Shown here: piece after piece, positions 55,581-64,000 of the stretch
How the letters are laid out: each line of letters starts with the position of its first letter
How positions within the stretch are numbered: the first letter of the stretch is position 1
NCBI RefSeq assembly: GCF_000313135.1
Contig: NW_004457611.1
Location: 60,792-124,791 of the forward strand
DNA length: 64,000 bases
Direction: 5' to 3'
DNA from: Acanthamoeba castellanii str. Neff
Lineage: Eukaryota > Discosea > Longamoebia > Acanthamoebidae
The notes under the pieces: model-generated
What the model saw: the letters and a program-made list of their open reading frames with translations, nothing else
Databases searched by the model: none
Told to the model about the DNA's origin: nothing
Made by a program: the position numbers and the translations under genes

Positions 55581-58500
55581 TCAGTCGGCGCCGGCGTCGG
55601 CCGACGGTCGGTGGGAGAGTGCGGCCGGCCCTGTGTGGTGGCGTAAGTGCCCCAGGCGGCTGTCCCCGACCTCCTCCTGTCGGCCCATCACCCAATTAAC
55701 ACGACACGCGACGCACGACACACGACACACGATACACGACACACGATACGACGCACGATACGACGCACGACGCACAACGACGCACGAAAGTGCGAGAAAT
55801 GGGAGCGTACGGGAGCGAAGCGGAGTCTCTCGAGTTCGAGGCACCGGGTGCGCGCGTCGACGATTTCCTTCTCCAGGGTCTGCCGCAACTGCGCGAAGCT
55901 CTCCTCCGCCGCCACCTTTTGCGCCTCCAACAGCTCGCACTGTTCCCCCACCAATCCTTTAGCATGTGCGTGTGCGGTGCGTGCGTCTGTGCGTGTGTGC
56001 GGCGTGTGCGTGTGCGGTACCTGTGATCGCAGAAAATTGGAGGCGAGGCGATGCTCCTTGCGCTCCTGCTCGAGCTGCCTGCGCGCCTCCTCGTAGGTGG
56101 CCTTGCTCTCCTTCTTTCGCCCGGCCTTACCACTCCCGCTACCGCTTCCGCCCAGCGACGCGCGGTGTTCCCGCTTCTCGCGCTCGCGCTGCTCCCTCTG
56201 CTCCCGCTTCTCGCGCTCGCGCTCCTCCTTCTCCTCCTTCTTCTCCCGCCGCCTGCTCTCCCGGCCCCACTCCTTCCCAGTCGCCGCGACCGCCGCGGCC
56301 GCCACCATCGAGTCGTCAACACTGTCGACAACCGCGGCCACGGGCTCGTCGACAGTAGCGACAGTGTCGACATCGCCGCTGTTGTTGGCGTTGTCGACAT
56401 CTTGCTGCTGCTGCTGCTGCTGCTTGTCGAGGTCGTCGATGACGAAGTGGAGGTGCTTGATGACCATCTCGCGCTCGAGCAGCTCCTGCTTGAGGGCCAG
56501 CTCGGTCTCCTTGGCCGCGATGCGCCACTGCAGGCCTCGCTCCGCTCCCGGGCCAGCTCGTCCGCCAGCCGCCGCGCCGCCTCCGACGCGATCCTGAGAG
56601 CCGCCGCGTCGGGCGTCGGCGTCGGCGTCGTCGGCATTGGGGCCGGGCCGCCGCGGGTGCCGATGAAGTTGGTCGCCTTGCGCTGGGTGAGCACCGCGTC
56701 GCTCGAGTTCGAGGCCCGCGCCGGCTCCACCTCGGCCTGTCGGCTCTCACGCGCCAGCTCCTCCTTCAACTGCGCGATTTCTTTGCCCTAATATTGTATT
56801 ATTATTATTATCATTAAATTGAAAAAATGAGTGTCATTGATTTGTGTAAAATGTTCATATGAATTTTTTAAAAGAAAATAAAAAGAGAGGAATGATAAAT
56901 AGGTACCTTGAGGGCGAGGAGCTCCTGGAGGTCCTTCTCGCGCTCGAGGAGCAGTTCGCGGCTTCGATCGTCGCTGGCCGCCGGGGCGAGGAGCGGGAGG
57001 GAGGGCATGGACGCCGACGATAAGGCCGAGGCCGACGACGGCAGAGGCTGCGTCCGCAGCATAAAGTCGCGCGTGCTGCGGACGGAGCGGCCGCGACGCA
57101 GCTGCTTGTCCTCCGCCGCCGCCGCCAGCGGCCTGCCCGATCCCATCGACCCGAGGCCCAACCCGCGCCGGTGGGACGAGGCCCTGTCCTCCCTTGTCAC
57201 GACGCGATTGGATATAAAAAAATTAAAATAACAAAATATTAATTGCAATGCAACAACACAGTAGTGGAGGTGTCATAATATATACCGCATGGAGGTGTAA
57301 CCAAACTTGGTGTTCTTCCGCGTCCAATCGGGCTCGTCCCTGATATACATATTGATGGAAATATATCAACAGTGCTGATGTCAGCAACGCTCTTCAGGGT
57401 GGCGGCAGTACCTGGCGTCGAGGGACAGGTCGGCGAGCCGCTGGACGGCCGGGGAGGACATGGGCGAGAGCGACGATGACAGCGACGACGAGGGTAGGTG
57501 GCCTGGGGCGGCAGGGCCAGCGAGAAGGGCGAGTACAGGGGCGAGTTGGGAGACGGGGCCAGAAGTCCCACAGAGAGCGACGACGACGATGTGGAGAGCG
57601 AAGACGAAGACGATGACGATGACGACGATGAAGAGGAGGAGGGTGACGATGATGAAGAAGATGTGGAAGTGTCGGACCCAAAGGAGGAGGGGATGCCGGG
57701 CGAAGCCGAGAGTGGAGGCGTCAACTGCAGCGGAGGCAGCAAAGACGACGTGTGGCGCTTCCACCTCTTCAGGCCCTCGTTCCAGTACAGATAGTGCTCC
57801 TATCGACACGCACGACACGCACGACGCGCACGAAACGCATATGTGAGTGTTATTTGGTGCGTGTGCGATGGCGTGTGGCGTGTGCGGTGGGTACTTCGGT
57901 GGAGGCGGCGAGGCGGAAGACGCGCTCGGCGGTGTAGAGGTCGAAGTAGAAGTGGTACTTCTCGAGGTTCTTCGCCGCGTTGATGTCGTTCGCGCGCCCC
58001 GCGATCGCCGACACCTTCCGCAGCTCGATGAACCCGCGCGGATTCGGCATCGGCGGCTGCTCCTCATCACCGTCATCATCACCACCACCACCACCATCAG
58101 CATGGTTGCCATTCTCATCATCACCGACATCATCACTGTCATCGCCATCTGCCTTCCCCGCGCCATTCTCTTCTTTCTTGATCTTGTTCTTCTTCTCTTT
58201 CTTCTCTTTCTTCTGCTTCTTCTTGTCGCTCTCTGCGATCTCTTTCATGCCGCGGCCCGACGACACGTTGATGCCGCCGCCTGACTTTCTAAACCGCGGC
58301 TCTGACAGCGACCGCGTCGGCGGCGACGTGGCTCTGGGCGACGACATCGAAGGCGACGACGGGTTGCTGTTGTCGTTGTCGTCGATCGTCAGGTCGAGGT
58401 CGCCGGCGTCGGCATCGCCCAGGTCGGCGGAGGTGATGGAGAAGGAGAGGGACGAGGGCTTGTAGTAGTACAGGCGGTTGCCCTTCTGCTCGAACCACCG

Positions 58501-58632
58501 CAGCTGCCACTTGGAGGAGAAGCCCGGACCCTGCTTCTTCAGGAACCCGCGCAGGTTGGCCGGCGGCGGTGGCGGCAACGCGGGGCTGCCGTCCCGTGCT
58601 TGCAGGTCGACCCGCTGCTTTGAACGAAGCAA
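55581..58632 (-). CDS. PH domain and coiled-coil protein
   Basis: Minus-strand multi-exon gene. The PH domain starts LRGFLKKQGPGFSSKWQLRW and FEQKGNRLYYYK, is interrupted by a ~110-residue acidic/Lys-rich insertion, and resumes PRGFIELRKVSAIAG... YHFYFDLYTAERVFRLA. Downstream are long Ser stretches and coiled coils (LLLEREKDLQELLALK, GKEIAQLKEELARESRQAEV, ERERREQREQR-type). One frame change near 56545 (ARERSEACSGA against LQWRIAAKETELALKQELLE) needs a base change or a missed intron. The frame at 58632 begins with TTG and a splice acceptor at 58611, so the first exon lies further upstream (one candidate: MPTCFSISLY at 58690). Probably a phosphoinositide-binding membrane or cytoskeletal adaptor. 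Confidence 0.7.
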
Positions 58633-58983
58633 AGGTAAAGTAAATTAAAAAAGTTTTTACATATAATGAAATGGAAAAGCAGGTAGGCATGATGTATTAC
58701 AGTTGCATTATTTATTACACGATTATAATTAAAAAATATAATATTTTAATCGTGTAATATACATCAAATTGAGTATTACAGCATTGAAGTGAAGATCGGT
58801 TTTTTGGGAGGCTATGGAGGCAAAAACGGACCGTGGGAGGTAGGGCCACACTCTCGCTCTCCATTACTTGGGTGGGCGACAGCCTCTGAGCCTGCCGGTG
58901 GCTACTGTGTCAAAATTTGACTGATAAGTCCGGATCAAGATATATTCAGGCGTGTTTTCTTTCGCAACAGGCAAAAGAATGTC
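58633..58983. other. Region upstream of PH/coiled-coil gene
   Basis: AT-rich 351 bases that should contain the first exon and promoter of the minus-strand PH gene. A near-palindromic AATATATTTTAATCG stretch is present around 58733. No other gene. Confidence 0.35.
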
Positions 58984-59056
58984 TGGAGGTGACGGGTATC
59001 GATCCCGCTGCCTCTCCGATGCGAACGGAGCGCTCTACCATGTGAGCTACACCCCC
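58984..59056 (-). tRNA. tRNA-Ala (anticodon CGC)
   Basis: On the minus strand the 73-nt cloverleaf reads GGGGGTG...CACCTCC plus discriminator A. The acceptor stem pairs with one G-U. The D arm is GCTCACATGGTAGAGC. The anticodon arm is CTCCG-TTCGCAT-CGGAG, anticodon CGC. The T arm is GCGGG-ATCGATA-CCCGT. No intron. A TTCTTTTG run follows the 3' end, a weak Pol III terminator. Confidence 0.93.
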
Positions 59057-59141
59057 AGTACCTGTCGACAGTCACCTATTGCAACAAGCCCCTATGATTG
59101 TGCGTTTGGTCAAACACACCATGTTCGCTCGTTTCTGACAA

Positions 59142-60011
59142 CTACACGCCGCCAGCGAGTTCGATGTTCTGGGCTGTCACCCAGCTGGCCTGCGGGCTGG
59201 CGAGGAAGGCCACGGTCTGGGCCACCTCCTCGGCGGTGCCGAAGCGGTGCTCGAGCGGGGTCTGGGCCTTGGCCGCGGCCTTGAACTCGGCCGGGAGCGT
59301 GTCGGCCATGTCCGTTTCTATCACGCCCGGCGCGACTGAGTTGACGCGGATGCCCCGCGGCCCCAGCTCCTTGGCCGCCGTCTTCGTCAGCACATCGACC
59401 GCCCCCTTTGTTGCCGAGTACGCTCCTCCCCTCTGCACATTTTTTGATTGTCTTCAGACGACACGCACGACGCACGACGCACGACACGCACGACACGCAC
59501 GACACAACTTTCAACGCACCGGGGCGGCGGTCCTGGGAGCGATGCTGGAGACGTTGATGATGGCACCGCCGGAGGTGAGCGCCTTGGAAGCCGCCTGGAT
59601 GCCCCACAGGGTGCCCTTGAAGTTCACCGCAAGCAAGCGGTCCACCTCCTCCTCGGTCACGTCGGCCAGCAGGCCCACTGACAGGACGCCCGAGTTGTTG
59701 ACCAGCACGTCGAGGCGGCCCCAGCGCTTGACCACCTGGTCGACCAGGTCAAAGACCTGCGCCCGCTGGGCCACGTCGGCCTGGAAGGCGTGGGCCTGGC
59801 CCCCGCGGTCGACGATGTGGGCCACCACGGCCTGGGCGGCGTCGGCGCCGTTGACATAGTTGACGGCCACGATGGCGCCCTCTGCCGCGAGCTGCTTGGC
59901 GATGGCGGCGCCCAGGCCGCGCGAGCTGCCGGTCACGATTGCCACCTTGCCGGCGAGACGGCGCTCGGAAGAGGAAGAAGATGATGTAGAGTTGGTTTGC
60001 GTAGCGAGCAT
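59142..60011 (-). CDS. Short-chain dehydrogenase/reductase (FabG-like)
   Basis: Two exons. The motifs are VAIVTGSSRGLGAAIA (cofactor), LDVLVNNSGVL, INVSSIAP (catalytic Ser), YSATKGAVDVLTK (Tyr, Lys), VNSVAPGVIETDM and FLASPQASWVTAQNIELAGGV at the end. A Ser-rich leader (TQTNSTSSSSSSERR) precedes the Rossmann fold; it could be a weak targeting peptide. It belongs to the bacterial-like glucose dehydrogenase/FabG group of SDRs. It differs from the SDR at 22953 in sequence and intron content (one against about seven), so they are not recent duplicates. Confidence 0.9.
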
Positions 60012-60234
60012 TGCTAGTGTGAATCTGAGTGGAGTTGAAGAATGAAAGAGGAGAAGGACATAGAAAGTCGACAAGAGAAAAGTGTAGGACATTCTCTTCG
60101 GCCAACAGGGGAATAGAAACACACAGGATATATGACAAACATTGTCTCGGCCAATAATGATAATTTCCCATTGGCTCGCAGTAGCGTTTTCTTCGATTGG
60201 GGCGCAACATAAACCTCAAGGCCTTTGAGAAACC

Positions 60235-62271
60235 TCAAGGGAAGAGGGAGACGTTGAGGCGGTCCTCGACGAGGCGGACCCAAAAGGCGACGGCGCTGGG
60301 GATGACGCTGTCGTTGAACTCAAAGTCCGACGAGTGGTTGAGGGCGTTGGTGCGACCCTCCTCCTGCGTGCCCAGGAAGAAGAAACAACCGGGCTTCTTC
60401 TCCAAGTAGTACGCAAAGTCCTGATCGCGAACAAACCAACAGCGATGAGTGCGTGTGCGGTGGTGCGTGTGCGTGTGATTGTACCTCGGCAGCGAGCATG
60501 GGCAAGAGGCGATCGCCCACTTTGTCGGGGCCAAAGAAGCGCTTGGCGAGGCGCACGACGTGGTCGTTCTCGGCCTCGCTGTTGACCAGCACCGGATAGC
60601 GCGACTGCACGTCCACCTCGCACTCGCACCCGTACGCCGCACACGTCTGCTCCACTGCACGCACATTCGCACACGCCCACAAGACATCAGCGCCGCTGGC
60701 TCGCGGTGTGTGCGGTGTGCGTGTGCGGTGACGCGTGTGCGGTACCGATAGTGGTGAGGCGCTGCTTGATGGTGTCGAACACGGCCGGGGAGAGGTCGCG
60801 GATGGTGCCGCCGAAGCGGCAGGTGTCGGGGATGACGTTGAAGGCCTCCCCGCCGTGCAGGAAGCACACCGAGAGCACCGCCGGGTCGGCGTAGGACACG
60901 TTGCGCGAGATCACCGTCTGCAGCGACGACACGCACGTCGCCGCACACACGATCGGGTCCACCGTTTGCTGTGTGTCGTGTCGTGTCGTGTCGTGTCAGC
61001 CGCGTCTCGAAGGGGAGGAAAAAGGGAAGAGGAAGCGCACGTGGGGCTGAGAGCCGTGGCCGCCCTTGCCCTTGATGACCACCTCGAATCGCGAGGTGTG
61101 GGCCATCACCGGCCCCGCCTTCGTCCTACCCCGCAGCAGTTCAAACGTAAGTAACGAAGATACGACACGACACACGACGACAACACACGACACACGATTT
61201 CAGGGGGTGCCGGCGTACAGAAGCGTGCCGAGTTCGACGGTGGGCCAGTTGTGCATGCCGTACACCTCGTCCACTCCATCAAGGCAGCCTTTGCACCGGT
61301 GAAAAGAGAAGTTAGGGGGGAGGGGAGAGATTGAGTAAGGTGGGGTGGTCGCCGCACCTTCTTCGATCATGAGGGGTGCGCCGCCGGGCGACTCCTCGGC
61401 GGGCTGGAAGAGCAGCCGCACCGTCTGCGTCTTGGGGATCTTGTCGCGCGCCTACGCCCCGCGGCCAGCCACCCACCACCACCACCCACACGCGACAGTC
61501 CAATTAGCAATCAAACAGCAGCAATTTAGTTGGTTTGGTCAAGAAAAGGGTCTTGCACCTGGACGAGGAGGGTGGCTGCGCCGATGAGGCACGCCATGTG
61601 GCCATCGTGACCGCACATGTGCGCCACGCCCTCGCTGCACACGACACCACCAACAACACATGACCGACGACACGACACGACACGATCAACGACACGCGCC
61701 GCGGCGAGGTGAGTGTATGACGCAAGCAAGCTGGAGAGGTGCAGGTGGCGGGCGCGACGGTACTTGACGGAGCGGTGAGGGAGGTGGTGGTTGTTTTCGG
61801 TCATCGGCAGCGCGTCGAGGTCAGTCCGCAGGGCCACCTGCCCGGGCGCCGCGCCTTAGCCATATGTGGGCCACAGCCAAGCAAACTACACCGAAGCGAC
61901 AGCGGCACAGTTGGCTACGTCAGTAGCGGCCCACGTACCATGGCCACGCCCCGTGCTTCGCCCTCGCCCGTGCCAAGAATGTCCACCACGAGCCCCGTGC
62001 GCGCACACTCCTGCAGGAGGTCCAAAATAAAGTGGACCATATATAAATAAATAATTTACCCTACAATTTTTTATATTGTATTTAATTGGAAATATAAAAT
62101 ATAATAAAAATTAAGCTGGTGCACCTTGATGGCTTCGGGCTCGAGGCCGGTGCGAAGCAGAGCGGCACGCATGCGCTCGCGCGTCTCGTGCTCCTGGAAC
62201 CCCACCTCTGGGTGGCGATGGAGCTCCCGCCGCAGTGCCACCAGCCCCTCCAACTGCGCACTGCTCAGCAT
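60235..62271 (-). CDS. M20D family amidohydrolase (aminoacylase/IAA-amino acid hydrolase-like)
   Basis: About ten exons. The start MLSSAQLEGLVALRRELHRH contains the family RRxLHxxPE motif. Zinc and catalytic sites: LRTDLDALPM, HMCGHDGHMA, FQPAEESPGGA (catalytic Glu), YGMHNWP, GGHGSQPH and NHSSDFEFND near the end. Family members hydrolyse N-acyl amino acids, hippurate or auxin conjugates, in the cytosol with two divalent metals. Length about 400 residues, as usual. Shares a 124-bp divergent promoter with the ALKBH6 homologue. Confidence 0.9.
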
Positions 62272-62395
62272 CCTTGTTTGTTTTCTTTACACAAAACAAA
62301 AAGAAAAACAAAAAGGCAAGGTGACGTTACCCGCCACCTTAAAGTTAACATCTCAAATAAAAAACATACAATTCCAAAAAGACAAAAAGCAGACA
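62272..62395. promoter_or_regulatory. Very short divergent promoter (M20 / ALKBH6)
   Basis: 124 bases between divergent ATGs, the tightest divergent pair in the window. Confidence 0.5.
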
Positions 62396-63680
62396 ATGGA
62401 CGAGGAGCACCGAACAGTGGTCGACGAAGACGACGAAGCCGAAAGGGCGCCTGAGCCCCTGAGCCCTGGCGAGGGCGCGATCGCGGGCCTGCCCGGGGCG
62501 ACCTACGTCAGCCGCGCCCTCAGCCCTGCCTTCGCCTACCGCCTCGCCCGCAACGTACGCCCCTTCAATTAAATTTATGGAATTATTATTTATTACATAT
62601 ATTTTGTAATTATTAGCGCTTTATTTAAGACCCAACGTTGCTGCAGGCGGGGAAGGTCGGGGTCAAGCCGGCCCGGTACGGCATTACAGGCAAGGGCGGA
62701 CCCAAAGTCCTCCCCTACGGCTCCAGACGTGCGCGCCTTCCCGTGCCGTGCTTGTGTGCTGTGTGTGTCGTGTCGTGTCGCGTGTGTCGTGTGCGCGTGT
62801 GTTATCTGATGTGTGTCGCGGGGCCGGAGATCAGTCGCGTACCCGGATTGGCTGGAGGAGCTGGTGGACCGGCTGCAGGCCTTGGGCGCCATGCAAAAGC
62901 GGCCCACCCAGGTGTCGGTCAACCACTACGTGCCCCACCCAGAACCCTACCGCCTTGTCGTACGCCATTTCTCGAATTCCATTCTCACGTTGCGTGCTGT
63001 GTGTGGTGTGTCGTTTGTGTGTCGTGTGTGTGTGTGGTGTGCGGTGCGTTGAATCGTCGCTGAAGTGGGTTGTGTCGCCTGCGTGCAGCCGCACATCGAT
63101 TCGAATACGGGCCAGCAGGTGGTCATCGTGTCGCTGCTCTCCTATTGCTGCCTCGACTTCTACCGCAACTCGGGCCGCAAGGATCTCAGCGTCCCCTTCA
63201 CCCCCACCCTGGCACGCGCATCTCCAAACAATCGCACGACACGCACACCGCACCACCGCACACGCACCACCGCACACGCACACGTGTTTCTTCAGCGATT
63301 ACTAATCGTCGTCTGGGTAGCAGGTGCTGGATCCGGAGGACACGCGGGAGCCGGCGGTGAGTCTGCTGCTCGAGCCGGGCAGCGCGCTCATCCTGACTGG
63401 AGAGGCCTACCGAGGTCAGTAGTCCGGAATCTTAAGAATGTTGCATTGAGCTGGAAGCTGATGGACGTGTGTTGTGTCGTGTGTCGTCTGTCGTGTGTCG
63501 TGTGTCGTGTGTGTGTTCGTTGTGAGCGCAGAGTTCGGGCACGGGATAGCTCCGCGGCTCACGGACGAGGTGAGCACCGAGCTGGGCAACTACCACCTGC
63601 TGACGAGCCTCGACAAGAGCGCCACCACCACTACGACGCGAAGCGCACGCATTTCCCTCGCTCTGTGGAGCCCAGAATGA
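62396..63680 (+). CDS. ALKBH6: ALKBH6-like Fe(II)/2-oxoglutarate dioxygenase
   Basis: About six exons. MDEEHRTVVDEDDEAERAPE is an acidic lead. Then come YPDWLEELVDRLQALG, VSVNHYVPHPEPYRL, PHIDSNTGQQVVIVSLLSYC (HxD iron ligands), VSLLLEPGSALILTGEAYR, FGHGIAPRL (second His) and ARISLALWSPE (Arg for 2-oxoglutarate). Block order and spacing match ALKBH6 rather than other AlkB homologues. AlkB enzymes oxidatively demethylate nucleic acids; the substrate of ALKBH6 is not well settled (DNA or RNA). Introns are rich in TGTCG and GCACCACCGCACACG units. Confidence 0.88.
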
Positions 63681-63809
63681 CCGTCAGTGGACAGCCCTAT
63701 TTCGATGGAAAGCCCTGTAACTTTGTTTATCGTAGCCACATGCCACGTGTGTGTCGTGTCGTGTGTCGTGTGTCGTGTGTCATGTGTCGTGGTCGTGTGG
63801 GTGTGGCGC

Positions 63810-64000
63810 TTAAACTTCGTAGGTAAAGGTATGAACCCCGACGCCGTCCGCAACGTAGACCTTTCTGGTCTCGGCGTTGACGACGACACACATCGGACGC
63901 CTGAAGGCGGGCCTTGCCGTGCACCACGAACTGAAGAGCCCCGCATGGCTCCCGTCGGCCTTGTGGAAGACCTGGACCTCGTCGCTCCCGAAGCTGGTTA
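63810..64000 (-). CDS. Beta-propeller (NHL-like) protein, C-terminal fragment
   Basis: The frame is open from the right edge to TAA at 63810-63812. It reads two blade-like repeats: VQVFHKADGSHAGLFSS (the K.DG pattern of NHL/SMP-30 propellers) and MCVVVNAETRKVYVADGVGV followed by HTFTYEV. Most of the gene lies beyond the window, so the full identity is unknown. Confidence 0.6.
   Translation of the reverse strand, partial: TSFGSDEVQVFHKADGSHAGLFSSWCTARPAFRRPMCVVVNAETRKVYVADGVGVHTFTYEV

Noticed and set aside
58679..58760. AT-rich inverted stretch as a possible replication origin or MITE
   Set aside because: Imperfect and short; no flanking duplication, and similar AT-rich tracts occur in many introns here.

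Overview
The window is nuclear DNA of an intron-dense, GC-rich amoebozoan, most probably Acanthamoeba (inferred). Almost every gene is split by short introns with GTACGT-like donors, and many introns are packed with CGTGT/ACACG, CA/TG and GTGCGGTGGTGCG-type runs. The protein set is amoebozoan: Ras and Rho GTPases, an F-box/Ras fusion, filamin repeats, CBM49-like cellulose binding, a sedolisin, an ANKRD13 homologue and a COMMD9 homologue. One tRNA-Ala gene is present. There is one assembly gap (40067-40161).

Layout. 0-8 kb: a filamin-repeat C-terminus, a two-domain protein with a phage-type N-terminal domain, an intronless Ras, a GNAT acetyltransferase, an F-box/Ras fusion GTPase and a yeast-type cytosine deaminase. 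8.6-22.8 kb: a secreted CBM49-like/ADAM-type metalloprotease, a Ser-rich hypothetical protein, a secreted sedolisin and a HAD hydrolase. 23-24.4 kb: an SDR reductase. 24.5-30.6 kb: a membrane-anchored kelch-type gene cut in two by a 4.9-kb Ty1/copia element with 169-bp LTRs, a 5-bp target duplication and a half-tRNA-iMet primer site. 31-35 kb: a secreted beta-helix protein made of two tandem copies of one multi-exon domain. 35-40.6 kb: a Ras gene fragment and two copies of an NmrA-like gene, separated by a second, older copia element and the gap. 40.6-64 kb: a dense run of housekeeping and regulatory genes: atypical kinase, UBA-UBX-RING protein, ANKRD13, Rho GTPase, COMMD9, membrane-anchored GST, uracil-DNA glycosylase, membrane-anchored NodB deacetylase, PH/coiled-coil protein, tRNA-Ala, a second SDR, M20 amidohydrolase, ALKBH6-like dioxygenase, and the end of a possible beta-propeller gene.

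The genes do not form operons. Neighbours often share short divergent promoters (124-350 bp), and convergent pairs nearly touch or overlap. Recurrent themes are Ras/Rho signalling, ubiquitin-linked adaptors (F-box, UBA-UBX-RING, ANKRD13, COMMD9), DNA-damage repair (UNG, ALKBH6) and secreted or wall-directed enzymes. I see no self-contained new defence or biosynthetic system. The most unusual items are the fusion architectures, the half-tRNA-primed retrotransposon with its TGA-at-arginine decay pattern, and a motif repeated across introns of unrelated genes.
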